From Euphorbia lathyris (taxonomy: Eukaryota; Streptophyta; Magnoliopsida; Malpighiales; Euphorbiaceae), in the NCBI RefSeq assembly GCF_963576675.1, contig NC_088916.1, positions 87,127,501 through 87,191,500 of the forward strand: DNA of 64,000 nucleotides, written 5' to 3'. The position numbers were made by a program, and so were the translations under genes. The notes beneath the pieces are model-generated. The model searched no databases and had not been told where the DNA came from. It saw only the letters and a list, made by a program, of their open reading frames with translations. Shown here one piece after another: positions 1-9,842 of this stretch (the first letter of the stretch is position 1; every line of letters starts with the position of its first letter).

Positions 1-20
1 ACATCGTGTTGGTTCCTACA

Positions 21-607
21 AGATAATAAGCAGGTTAGACGAGGCAAATTTGATGCTAACTATTTGGGATAAATGCCAAATTTGAGCCTAACTATTGGGT
101 GAACTGCAAATTTAATTCTAACATACGAAATGATCCAAATTTAAGCCTAATGTTTCTAGACAAGATAAATATTAGCTTTATGTTACCGAGAAAATTTGAA
201 AATAATAGTATCAGTTTTTTTTAATTATCTCGTCGGACCTTCTAAACATCAATTAAGTCTAAGATATTTAATGTGTTACTAAAAATATGTTAAAATACTA
301 ACAACTAACTCTCCCAAAAACATGTTAACACAATTTTTTTATAAGGTGTCTAAATTTTTTATTATGTTATTAATAGAATACAAACAACAAAAAAATTATG
401 AAAACTGCTTCAATTTATCATAAAACTTGTTTCGAATGTTTAATATGACAATTAAATAATAGTAAACTAGCCTTTCAAATTGTTAACATAATAAAGCTAA
501 AATTGATTTTGTTTGGAAACGTTAAGATTAAAGTTGAACTATTTAATGCGTTAAGGCTAAATTTGCACTTTTAAAACAAATGTTAGAGTCAAATTTCATC
601 ATTATCT
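21..607. mobile_element. Fold-back MITE-like element
   Basis: The two ends are imperfect inverted repeats. The left arm starts agataat and carries the motifs caaatttgatgctaac and ccaaatttgagcctaac. The right arm, read as reverse complement, starts agataatgatgaaatttg and continues with ctctaac and gcaaatttagccttaac. The arms are roughly 100 bp and the AT-rich middle has no coding potential. A stretch near 250-290 resembles 19,380-19,425, so the family may have another decayed member there. No convincing TSD was seen. The superfamily is not identified. Confidence 0.6.
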
Positions 608-1219
608 ATTTTTTTTAATTAAACCTAAGTGTTGAAGGGAACATATAAAAATCTATTAAATAAAATAAAAATACAATTCTTAAATTTTAAAATATATAAA
701 CAAAACAATTCCTCCACAGAAACCCTAGCAGATAAAAGTTAATTACAAATATATCCTCCTAGATCTCATATATAAACAAATATATCCTCCACCAAAATCG
801 CCTCTTCTTTTATTTTCTATCTCAGTCAATCACACTAACCTTCAATTGTATTTACTTAGAAAAAATGAACGAGTTCTCTATCTCACTGATCAAATAAACA
901 ATAGCTTTCACTTGTAGAAGAGGTCGTTGCGCTGCCTGCGCTTTTCCAGGACTGTATGTATACTCTCTCTAATTAGTTGTATGTCTTTCACTGATTTTTA
1001 GTTTCTTTTTCTAATCTACTGAAAGATCCTAATTTTAATATGTGTATGGCTTTCCAATTTGAACTTTGAGGAGCACCATTAAGTTTATACATATAATGAG
1101 TTGTGGAATTTGTTCTTTTGCCTTATGAAGTTTCCGAACCTACATATATTATTTTTAGAAGGATATGACTATTGAGTTATTTTTTAAATCAAAAGCAAAG
1201 GAGAAATCCGAACAGAAAA
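608..1219. other. AT-rich stretch without recognisable gene
   Basis: No coding feature is supported. The stretch around 700-960 has pyrimidine-rich, leader-like sequence and could be the 5' flank of the exon-like pieces that follow, but nothing proves transcription. Confidence 0.4.
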
Positions 1220-1440
1220 CACATGATTTTAACTGAGTTTATATTGTGCAAGAAATATGACATTGAAGAAACATGAAGAAAATTCATGTCAAGATACAAG
1301 TGATTCAACAGATCTTGAGAAACAGGAACAAAGAAACAAATATATTCTAGCACTGATTGTAGAATGTGGCCGGCGAAAATCATTTCTTAGAGCAAAGATG
1401 ATAAGAGGCTGGAAGTAAGTTGAGGTTTTGAATTAATAAT
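1220..1440 (+). pseudogene. Exon-like segment, copy 1 of a dispersed pair
   Basis: An open stretch on the plus strand reads ...KYILALIVECGRRKSF... and ends RAKMIRGWK just before a good splice-donor sequence (gtaagt, about 1,416). It aligns in the same frame with 17,812-18,005, which ends LKTKMIRGCK. Upstream similarity continues through an acceptor-like region. Conservation of the reading frame suggests a coding exon duplicated with flanking intron. I do not recognise the protein. The opposite-strand open frame here is judged a shadow. Confidence 0.4.
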
Positions 1441-2001
1441 TTATTTTTATATTAACATGTCCTTCTTACAATTAAATTTGCATTATTTAAAAAGTTTATG
1501 TTTGGGAACAGTTAGTTTGATTGATTGGTCCATTGTGTTATTAAGTTGTATGATCAAATGCTTATGTCAAATGTTATTTATTTTCAAAAGTTCATCTGTG
1601 TCCATTGTGTTATTAAGTTGTGATATTTTGGTTTTTTTTTGTATTGCTTAAACTGTTCAAACTTGATGAAACCCATATTGCAAGAACATGCTTCAGTTTA
1701 TTATGATAATTCAATTAGTTTTGGCCTTATCCTCTTAAGTAGACAATTATGGTTGTTTAACTTCTCATCAGTTTATAGTCATCTGTAAGTCATACTATCT
1801 CAACTTGAGATTTGTTGTATTTGGGCCAATTTATCAAAATTTGTCAACATGAGGGCTTAGCTATACAATTAAGTAATAGTGATATTTTAATTATTTGATA
1901 AGATGTTAGTCTATTTGTTTAACCACGTTTTGATTTCAATTTCCTTTATTTTTTGCTTCTGGAATATTTTTTAATTTTTTTTCCCGAATATGGAATTGCA
2001 G
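1441..2001. other. AT-rich, intron-like stretch
   Basis: Nothing coding is supported. It lies between two exon-like pieces on the same strand and ends in a T-rich tract followed by ttgcag, as expected of an intron. Confidence 0.35.
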
Positions 2002-2099
2002 GTTTGATTTGTATTTGCACGATTATTTCGGGAAAAAGAAGATGCATCGTACTGCTGCAGCTTTTAAGAAAGAAGCCGATGTTTGTACAAAACATGTTG
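2002..2099 (+). pseudogene. LisH-domain exon, LEUNIG-like fragment
   Basis: A 98-bp open segment between an acceptor (ttgcag, to 2,001) and a donor (gtaaca, from 2,100) reads FDLYLHDYFGKKKMHR then TAAAFKKEADVCTKHV. This matches the LisH dimerisation motif at the N terminus of plant LEUNIG/LUG-type co-repressors (pattern YIHDYLVKK...TAxAFxxEaxV). No glutamine-rich region or WD40 repeats follow in the next kilobases, so it is at most a stray exon. Whether it belonged with the exon at 1,220-1,440 is unknown. The LisH call rests on motif resemblance only. Confidence 0.5.
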
Positions 2100-2698
2100 G
2101 TAACAGTTCTGTCTCTTCAAATCAAAGGAATTTGAAATTGTTTTATTTTTCTATTTCATTGAGAAATCATATTCAATTGGATTTTTCCTTCCTTCCTTTT
2201 CCTACAAAGAATTAATGGTTTGATTAATGCCTGGTATCGTGGCTTCTAGTTGAAGTTACTCTTAATTGTTTTTGGTTTAATAAGTCTCTTACCTCATACT
2301 AGGTCTAAAACTTAATGAACTTTTAATGTTATTCTTGTTCAATTGCATTCAATATACTCTTGTTTTTTAATTGAAATTGTTTCAATATATTCTTGTTTTT
2401 CAATAGAATTTGTTGAAGGTAAAAAATGGAAGACACTTCTTAAAAAAAGCCAACTAGATAAATCCTTGCTTGTTTAAGAACTAAAATTCCGAATTTTAAC
2501 AATAGTCTATTAGTTTAATTGGTTAAAGATCTAAAGTTATTTGCTTAAATTGTTAATAACTATTTATGTGGTTGTGGTAGAATTAAATTAATTTAAGCTT
2601 TGGCTTCCGAGGTCAAACTTGATGAAACAAAGTAAATACTTTCAAACCAATTACAACCTATGGGAATTTCTACACTTTCTTCTCCTCTAGTAATATGA
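2100..2698. other. AT-rich, nothing coding
   Basis: Low-complexity AT-rich sequence with short internal direct repeats (tttcaatata around 2,345-2,400). No gene, RNA or terminal repeat is supported. Confidence 0.4.
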
Positions 2699-2839
2699 TC
2701 ATCGAGATAAATGAGATATTTCTATGGCTTCAACAGGAAGTGCATCATCATCGTCTGTGTCCTCGTCGTCATGGTCATCATCATAATCATCCGAAGGAGT
2801 ACTAGAATCATCAGCACACAATTTTGCAGCAGAGCAGCT
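2699..2839 (-). pseudogene. Acidic C-terminal coding fragment, unidentified
   Basis: On the minus strand an open segment reads CADDSSTPSDDYDDDHDD, continues EDTDDDDALPVEAIEIS and ends at a TGA (2,701-2,699). The Asp-rich tail could be the last exon of an acidic nuclear protein or a chance reading of the cat/cgt-rich plus strand. It is 250 bp from the NAA25 fragment on the same strand, but canonical NAA25 has no such tail to my knowledge. Function unknown. Confidence 0.25.
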
Positions 2840-3090
2840 GGTATTATATATTATTTGTTGACTGCTGTGGGACTTGATTTCTGATGATTTCAGTTAGCAG
2901 TTTCTCAAAAGCATGTTGTATGTTGTATGCTAGAAGGCAGATTGGAAGTGAATAAGCTCTGCAACATCTAAAGCATGTTTGCCTTTTGAGACCGCTGCCT
3001 ACACCCATATGGTTGTGTTAGAGGATGTTTCGCCAACAGCCCCATTTGATAAATTAATGGGTTGGAGTACAACAGGCATCAAATAGTAGA

Positions 3091-3694
3091 TTAGTAGCTC
3101 GAGCTGCATGAACAGTTCCATTTCTTTCTCCAGGATTTCACAGCATGGAAGATCCGACCACCGAGTTCAACCTCGTCTAGGCAGGTGGTGAAGCTTTCGG
3201 GAATCTGGAAAACTTGCCCGGGTCCTTCCTCTTGTCTTTTATTTCTAATAGAGGAAAGTACTGTGTCTACTATTTGATCTTCTGGTTTGTTAATCTGTTC
3301 TACCGACTTCACAATCTCTTCGACTATACCACAGGAGGATTCAATTGAATCTGGAATTGTACCAGATAGTAGAGATGTAGAATGATCTGCCGGATGGGAG
3401 TGATGACCGGATACAAGATTGGAGTACAACGCCATGCCAAGCCAATGGCTCTGTAACCATTTGCACTACAATTGGGAAATCACAACTTGGTGAGCAGACA
3501 AGAGATGCCATGGATCTAGCCTTCTCTGTAATGCATTTCTGTAACAAAGTATCGACCATGTGCCAAATGCCTTGCCCGCACAGCTCCCTGCCTAATTGTG
3601 AAAGCTCACGAGTATTCAAGTTCCAGGCATTCAGAAATACCGAAAAGTTAAGCCAGTCGATCATGTCCCAACCAAATGCCTGTGTCAAGTGCAA
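3091..3694 (-). pseudogene. NAA25: NAA25 (NatB auxiliary subunit) C-terminal fragment, frameshifted
   Basis: The minus strand encodes a segment resembling the C-terminal region of plant NAA25/TCU2, the auxiliary subunit of the NatB N-terminal acetyltransferase, a cytosolic ribosome-associated complex. The first frame (3,694 to about 3,390) contains FGWDMIDWLNFSVFLNAWNL and later TEPLAWHGVVLQSCIRSSLP. The match then moves to a second frame (about 3,390 to 3,091) with GIVEEIVKSVEQINKPEDQ and EEGPGQVFQIPESF, and ends at CSSSY followed by stop. At least one indel therefore separates the two halves near 3,390. The TPR-rich N-terminal part of the roughly 1,000-residue protein is absent. No intron is visible inside about 600 bp. 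It is a non-functional relic; identity rests on recalled family sequence. Confidence 0.65.
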
Positions 3695-3701
3695 GCATTA
3701 A

Positions 3702-4084
3702 CTCTGAGAAAAAGTGCAAGCATTAAAGAGATTTGAAAATTAATTGATTTTAGAGAGAGAAATTAAAAGTAGAAAGAAAAGAAGAAGAAAAATAAAAAAT
3801 TAAATAGAGATGAAGAAGAGGGTATATTAGATTTTTATTTTTTATTTTGTGGTTTGTTTGTGATAATTACATAATAAGGGGGTTAATTTATAAAATAAAT
3901 AAATATAAAGCCTAAATTAATTCTTTTTGTTTTGACTTTTACGACGTTAGTCAATTTGGTATGTGTTTGCTAACGGAATGAGTGTTGTTCGAAAACAGAT
4001 GTAAATGGTAAATTATACTCAAAAGACAATTGTTAATTGAGATCCTGTTATCTTTAGGATTAATTTGAAATTTATGATTAATTT
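3702..4084. other. AT-rich, nothing coding
   Basis: Purine-rich then AT-rich sequence between the NAA25 relic and the dispersed repeat. No open frame or terminal repeat is supported. Confidence 0.4.
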
Positions 4085-4495
4085 GATGCATTTGTTATTA
4101 TTATAATTAAGTAGTATTTAGTTTTTTCTACTACAATTTAAGGGGGTTTAGTTTAGTCAAGGAAAATTTGTTTGTAAAACCTAATAGGCATAATGCATCT
4201 CCAGCCCACATAAGTTGTCCAAAAAACGCAACTTACTTCTGAACTTCAAAATGTTTCAACTAACCCGCAACTCGCTTATTTAAGACAAATAGCCCGTCAC
4301 ATACCATATGGCATTACAGGATTAATTGGAACTTGAAAAAGTTGCAACTAACGCACACTACCAATCACACGCTGCCATGTGCCATTTGATGTGATATTTG
4401 TTTCAAACAAGCAAGTTGATAGGGTTAGTTGCAACATTTTGGTATCTAGGGGCTAGTTGCAGTTTTTGGATAACTTCAGGGAGCTGAGGATGTAG
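4085..4495 (+). repeat. Dispersed repeat with embedded MITE, copy 1
   Basis: This about 410-bp segment recurs in inverted orientation at 32,715-33,127. Within it, 4,191-4,495 looks like a MITE. Its left end catctccagcccacataag and right end (reverse complement catcctcagctccctgaag) begin long imperfect inverted repeats that share gttgtccaaaaaacgcaac versus gttatccaaaaactgcaac. The flank 4,085-4,190 is also shared by both copies, so either the MITE is nested in a larger repeat or the element is asymmetric. No coding capacity. Confidence 0.7.
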
Positions 4496-4786
4496 CTACA
4501 AGTTGATTGAAGTTTGAGATGCCCAAAATTCACTTACCCACCTTGATTCATTATTACCCTGAGCAAATTTCAATAAAGAATTACCTCATCCCAGATATTT
4601 CTTTCCTTTTGTGCGTAAAGGGCAATTGTGGTCTTCTAAAATAAATACAATTACCTCATCAAGTTGATCAGCTGCAATGTTTTATTTTTAACGAAACACT
4701 AAAATATCTCATTTTAAGCCTAAAACAGCAAACAACAGTTTTAAAACCACGAGACAAACTCCCTCTTAGTCTATGATCTATCAATT

Positions 4787-5340
4787 TTTTTTTTTATGAA
4801 AATGTCTACATTTTCATTAGATACGAAAAGAACAAGTACAACCACAAACGGAAAACTTAAAAAACCTTACAAAGTCCACAATGGGACAAAAACGACTACA
4901 AAAAGAAATAAAATCCATAAAAGGTATAAAACATACAGAAAAACAATAACGTACATATACTTCATTGAAACCCTAATCCGCAAAGAAAAAGAACTGCAAT
5001 CGAATCTTTATCATTTAGGCCCTTCCGAACATTGGACTCTGAGTCTTTTCTTTTGTTGCAATCACGCATATATATTGATCCAAGTATAAAATAAATGGTT
5101 TCCGCCCTTGCTAAATCCAAAAAAGTATAAACAGCAGAATAATAAAGAGTAGATACAATTCAAACAGATAAAGAGATTTAACGAAAATATAATAATAAAC
5201 AATACAGTAAACCTAACCCGACCAGAAGCTCAAAGTAGATCCACAACAAAGAGCAAGACTTGAAGAGTTTGAGACAAAATAGTAAGCAAAAAAAGAGAAG
5301 AAAGGAAAGAGGTAGTTTTTGTTTGAGAGAGCAATTCTGA
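4787..5340 (-). mobile_element. Probable LINE 3' end (5'-truncated), minus strand
   Basis: Read on the minus strand, the segment ends taatgaaaatgtagacattt followed by tcat and A9 (T run 4,787-4,795). Plant L1-like LINEs often end this way, with a short taatgaaa...ttcat motif before poly(A). No ORF2 domain is visible upstream, so only a 3' UTR-sized remnant would remain. No TSD was found. The 97-residue plus-strand open frame (4,796-5,089) is low-complexity Lys/Thr-rich and is not considered a gene. Confidence 0.35.
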
Positions 5341-5360
5341 ACAAATTATTAAAAACTTGA

Positions 5361-5479
5361 TGTCGTAATGCCTTGAATCAGTATATCTTGTTTCCTATTC
5401 GGAGTAGTATTAGGTTTTGGATTCCTAGTTGGATTGGGATCATGGGTTCCTAGTGGGATTGGGATAGATTGGGTATTAT
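5361..5479 (+). mobile_element. Copia-type solo LTR, left part
   Basis: The sequence starts tgtcgtaatgcc and continues into gggattgggatagattggg, then is cut by the LINE. It resumes at 11,185. Joined across the LINE, it reads as an LTR of about 290 bp, with a TATA-like tataaatat (11,200-11,208) and an end of the type ggtgaaccacgtaaata...cacaaca seen in many Copia LTRs. No internal region or second LTR is adjacent. The exact 5' boundary and TSD are unclear. Confidence 0.5.
5462..5479 (+). repeat. LINE target-site duplication, left copy
   Basis: The 18-bp sequence ggatagattgggtattat is repeated exactly at 11,185-11,202. It lies next to the short A tail of the LINE (TTTTT on the plus strand, 5,480-5,484). 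An exact duplication of this length is typical of target-primed reverse transcription. Confidence 0.9.
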
Positions 5480-5612
5480 TTTTTGAGTAAGGCTGGCATC
5501 AGAGAAGTGAAGCATCAGACATCCCGACTAGGTCGGCACCCCCTAGCAACCCGACTCAGCACCAATATTATTAAAATAAAAAAGAAAACAATTAGAAACA
5601 GTTCATCCAGAC

Positions 5613-6320
5613 TCAGGTGAATCGATATACAGATCGACCCCAAGAATTACACAAAAAAGATTGAAAACAAAAGGCGGGTACGGAATCCCACCATTCTAAA
5701 CTTTGAGCTATTCTACCATAATTTGCTAAGGTGCCCGCTACTTGATTCCCCTCTCTATAGATATGGGAAACGGCAAAGGTCATAGAGTTGAGGCATCGTA
5801 GGCAATGAATCCAATCCTGGCGAATAGTCCACGGAACCGATAAGGAGCGGGTGCGAAGCAAGAGCACAACGTATGTTGAGTCGCTTTCGAGCCAAAGGTT
5901 CCTCCAGCCTTTGTCAAACGCTGTTGTGATCGCGAAAATTGCAGCTTTCAGTTCAGACAGAAAAGAGTAAGATGAGGCAACAAGGAAAGAGAATGCACCA
6001 ACAAATTCCCCGCTTGAGTTCCGGAAGATCCCTCCGCACCCAGCGGCTCTGGGAGAACCAATAACAGACGCATCCATGTTAACTTTCCACCAATTCAAGG
6101 GCGGAGGCTGCCAGCAGACCGGAATGATGCGGGGTGCGCGAGCAGGTCGACTAGAAACCCCAAGATCCTTCAGAATCCGACATTCAACCGTTGAATTCGA
6201 AACATGACCGATACCAAACGTTGCGGCTCCTTTGATTGCCTTCCAAATTCTTCTAAGAGCAGTCTGAAAACACGGCCTGACCTCATTAAAAATGGCATCG
6301 TTCCGGATTGACCAGATCAC
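5613..6320 (-). pseudogene. LINE ORF2 C terminus: RNase H domain
   Basis: This is the last 235 codons of ORF2, directly after an in-frame TAG at about 6,330 and in the same frame as the segment upstream. It reads WWKVNMDASVIGSPRAAGCG, then SELKAAIFAI, LESDSTYVV and REGNQVAGTLANYG. These are the plant LINE-type RNase H motifs carrying the acidic residues Asp (NMDAS), Glu (SELKA) and Asp (LESDS). In related elements the last motif normally reads NxVADxLA. Here the fourth catalytic Asp is replaced by Gly, so the domain is probably inactive apart from the upstream nonsense codon. Confidence 0.85.
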
Positions 6321-6920
6321 CTAGACGGTGTCGACAACAGCCGCTGTCCACAGGGGTCTAATTTGCAAGCTGAAAGACTGTTCTGCTGCAGATGTTACAA
6401 GCTCCTTTAGCGTAGAGGTTCGAACTACTGATCGACCAAAGAATTGACAGACTCCGTCCCAGAGATCAGCAGCAAAAGGGCATTGTATGAATAAATGACT
6501 AGATGTTTCCGCCTCAGCAAGACAAAGGTAGCATTGTGAACCTAAGTGAAAGCCATGTTTCTGAAGATTGTCGTGCATAGGAAGGAAGCCAAGAATACCT
6601 CTCCAGTAGGCGAATGAATGCGACGGTAGGGTTGAGGCCTTCCAAACAAACTTACACCAAGCTGTTTCCCCAACTTGAGGAAGCTGCCAGTTGTAGAACT
6701 TCTTGACAGAGAAAATACCGTCAACCGCAGGCATCCAGACACATTGATCTGTCATGTCATGTCCCCGCACGGTTTGTCTAATACGCTGCTGAATGTTCTC
6801 AGGCAGCTCAGGAAGGTTCCAATCATCCTCATCCAGGAACCTCTCCACAGTGTCAGCCGGATTCGCAGCATCACTAAGAGTCTCACCCATAGATTGCATC
6901 TCTTCTATTACAGAAGGCAT
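6321..6920 (-). pseudogene. LINE ORF2 segment: zf-RVT-like region
   Basis: Encodes 199 residues ending in an in-frame TAG. It includes VWMPAVDGIFSVKKFYNWQ, WKASTLPSHSFAYWRGILG and CYLCLAEAETSSHLFIQCPF. This resembles the zinc-binding RT-associated region (zf-RVT) that precedes RNase H in plant LINEs (pattern CxxC...H...C). The reading frame continues without shift into the RNase H segment after one TAG codon. A frame break separates it from the thumb/linker segment above 6,936. Confidence 0.8.
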
Positions 6921-6935
6921 AATCCATTGACCAAA

Positions 6936-7470
6936 CTAGAAATTCAAGGAAGACCTTTGGCCAATCCACCAAAAACAGTGTTTTACCAAGGTTGCAAAAA
7001 CCCGTTTTGTCGACCCCCATACTGTAGAGTTGGTGAGACATCTTTTTGGCCTTCCGCATGTGTCCAAAAATCTGGAACGTAGCAAATTATAGCAAAGAGA
7101 GTCATCTTGCAGGATCCCCCACACGGTTTTCCCTAAGAGCGCTGTATTTAGGGCTTCCAAATTTTTTTATCCCCAATCCCCCTTCCTTAAACGAGCGACA
7201 ACAGTCGTGCCATGGTACCGTTATCAGTTTCCGACTGTCTGTGGAGCCGGTCCAAATGAAATTTCTCATGGACCTCTGCATATGGGACAGCAATGCCCTT
7301 GGCCATTTATAAACGATAAAAGAGTGGATGAAAGAGCCTGTAATAACAGAGTTCACTAAAGCCACCCGCCCCCCCATTGATAGGCTCGTACACTTCCATT
7401 TTGTGAATCCCGAGAGAATTTTGTCCATTAGACCGCGCAGAGCATTCGCCTTCGGGCTCCCCCAGAACAA
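6936..7470 (-). pseudogene. LINE ORF2 segment: region after the RT palm
   Basis: The best frame (7,470-7,102) reads KWKCTSLSMGGRVALVNSVI, then YKWPRALLSHMQR, FIWTGSTDSRKLITVPWHD and EGGLGIKKF, the well-conserved stretch of plant LINE ORF2 after the RT palm. It continues in another frame at 7,160-6,936 (TALLGKTVWGILQDDS). At least one frameshift therefore lies near 7,110-7,160. Confidence 0.75.
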
Positions 7471-7512
7471 AGGGATTCCTAGATATGTAAATGGAAGTTT
7501 CCCGATACCAAT

Positions 7513-8291
7513 TCAGACATCCCCAGCAAGAACTGAACATATGTGACTTGTAACTGAAGATCCAAAATAAACCTCAGATTTTTGCCAGTTAATCTGCTGC
7601 CCCGAAATAGAGCTATACAATGCAAAGGCATTCCGGATCGTCGCCATGTTTGTCCATAGCGCAACGCCGAACAGCAAAACATCGTCTGCATAAAGGAGGT
7701 GCGTCGGAAAAGCAGAATCTCTTGTGTAAGCCATGGGTCTTAGCCGACCAGTACCTGTCAGTCTCAAAAGCCAACGGCTGAGGAAATCCTCAGCAATTCC
7801 AAAAAGAATGGGCGACAAGGGATCCCCTGGCGAACCCCTCTGGAGCAGCTGAAGTATGAGTTATTTAATGTGCCAGTCTGAACCGAAATCCGCACTGAGG
7901 AGAGCAAATTAAGAATCCAGGATTGAAATTTTTGTGAAAACCCAAATGCATTTAGGACCGTCAAAAGGAAATCCCAGTTGAGAGTGTCAAATGCCTTACG
8001 AATATCAATCTTCATTGCCATGTTTCCGCCAAAACAGCGCTTTTTTAACATATTTGTTCCTTCTGAAGTAATTGCAATGCATTGATGTATATTCCGACCC
8101 GGGATGAACCCAAACTGATTTGTTGAGACAATCTGAGCTGCAACTTTGGATAGACGGGCTGCTAGGATCTTAGCAACAATTTTGTAGCCGAAATTGCTCA
8201 TTGCAATTGGTCTGAACTGATCGATAGTAATTGCATCTCTTGACTTTGGAATTAGTGCCATAATACTAGAATTAAGTCCATGTAGCATCAC
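7513..8291 (-). pseudogene. LINE reverse transcriptase palm, frameshifted
   Basis: The frame from 8,291 reads IMALIPKSRDAITIDQFRPI, NQFGFIPGRNIHQCI, KIDIRKAFDTLNWDFLL (first catalytic Asp) and GVRQG. At about 7,820 a single base is missing relative to the expected GDPLSP motif, so the frame turns into IPCRPFF and stops. The downstream frame (7,818-7,513) resumes SPILFGIAEDFLSRWLL and contains LYADDVLLFG with the catalytic Asp pair. All core RT motifs are present but split by this one-base deletion. Confidence 0.88.
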
Positions 8292-8422
8292 CCCTGTGTT
8301 AAAAAAACGCTGACCATGTTGAAAGTATCCGACCTAACAATATCCCAATAATTCTGGAAGAAGCAGCCTGTGAAACCATCTGGGCCCGGTGCGCTGTTCT
8401 TATCCATGCCAAATACCGCTGC

Positions 8423-9019
8423 TCAGACTTCAGACATAGTCGGACAATCTGTTAGTAGAGAACTATCGGCATCAATGACCATTCTAGGGATGACCTCATA
8501 AACTGGGGTAAAATCACGAGGATCCGCGGCCTCATTGGCGAATAATTTCGCATAAAAATCTGTGATGTGACCTGTGATAGCTTTGGAGTTGGTAACCAGT
8601 TCACCATCAATTTGCAAAGCCGTGATGCCAGAGGAAGCTTTCCTCGTAGAAGCAATGCGGTGAAAGAATGTCATGTTACGATCACCATCATTTAGCCATT
8701 TTATACGACTTTTCTCTCGATAATAGATTTCCTTTCTGCGCAACTCCTCCTCAAGATGCACGTGCGCCTCTAGTTATTGCCGCTGAAGCTCCACAGTGAA
8801 GCCCTGCCCCGAGATCTGAGCTTGAATGTTTCCTAGAAGAGTAGAAGCCCATTCAATATTAACGTTTAACGAGCCAAAGACCTCTCTATTCCATTTTCGG
8901 AGGATAGGTCGAAGCATTTTCAGTTTGTAGCTGAGGAGCTGCATCGGGGGAAGCCGCGGATGCGTAGCAGACCAAAACTGATGTATAACAGTGCGGAGGC
9001 TAGAATGTGTCACCCACAT
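8423..9019 (-). pseudogene. LINE ORF2 segment between endonuclease and RT
   Basis: Two adjacent open pieces, 9,019-8,774 (QLLSYKLKMLRPILRKWNRE) and 8,761-8,423 (YYREKSRIKWLNDGDRNMTF, then FHRIASTRK), match the usual spacer between endonuclease and reverse transcriptase in plant LINEs. An in-frame stop near 8,772 separates the pieces. The frame is lost again between 8,423 and 8,291. Confidence 0.75.
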
Positions 9020-9022
9020 TTC

Positions 9023-9752
9023 TTAGAACCGGAATCGTGCAAACCGTGGCTGAGCTTCCATGCTACGGAATAGCAGCAGACAATGATCTGAGTGGTGTCG
9101 GACAAGAATAGTAATATCGTACCGGCCACAATTATCCAGGAAATCAGACGAAAAGAAGAACTCTGTCCAGACGGCTTTCAACTCTGGCGTTGCCAGTTCT
9201 ACCATTACACTAAGTATAAAATTGACCAGTAGGCTGTCCGTCCACCAAATTGCTATCATCAATAAAGGAGCAGAACTCCCGGCATGGCCTACTAGCCGGC
9301 GTACGCCCGGTTTTCTCATGTGACCCTAGGATAGCATTGAAGTCACCTAAATTGACCCAGTTGCCAGGGTAGTGCTCTTTTTGATCAAGAATGCATTGAT
9401 AAAGAGAGAGCCTCCGGTTTGCCTAGATGCTTCCATACACAAAACACACATGTTGAGTAATACCCATAGCCTGAGCTTGTAGCAACACAAACTGTTCATG
9501 ACACAAAGAAACTGAAACAGAATCGACAATCCTATTTGCACATAGCACCCACAATGAAGGCAGATCCTTCACATTATTACCCAGCATAGTATAACCCAGT
9601 CTTATCCAGTATGAAGATGGTATAGAATTGAAATCAACAATTGGTTCAGCAAGACATAATATATCCGATTTATGTAAAAGACATAAATTAGTAAGGTACC
9701 TTTGCGTATCCAAGTTTAGGATACCCCTGCAGTTCAACAACAGTAAGTTCAT
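9023..9752 (-). pseudogene. LINE APE-type endonuclease, broken
   Basis: ORF2 appears to begin at the Met at 9,752: MNLLLLNCRGILNLDTQRYL, with the Asn motif of APE-like endonucleases and LxEP in place of the usual ET/EP motif. Frame changes follow around 9,420-9,540. The last endonuclease motif appears at 9,319-9,023 as VRHHSDHCLLL (catalytic SDH). The domain is thus recognisable from end to end but cut by at least two indels. The presumed start is 91 bp below the ORF1 stop. Confidence 0.78.
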
Positions 9753-9842
9753 TTAAAATGGAGTGGGATTTGATTGACCCGTTTGGGTCTTGAAAGAGAC
9801 TTCTGATGCTCCTTGCTATTCTGAGGCTATTTGCTATTGCTT

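Noticed and set aside
4796..5089. 97-codon plus-strand open frame, Lys/Thr-rich
   Set aside because: Low complexity and overlapping the presumed LINE 3' end on the other strand; no domain.
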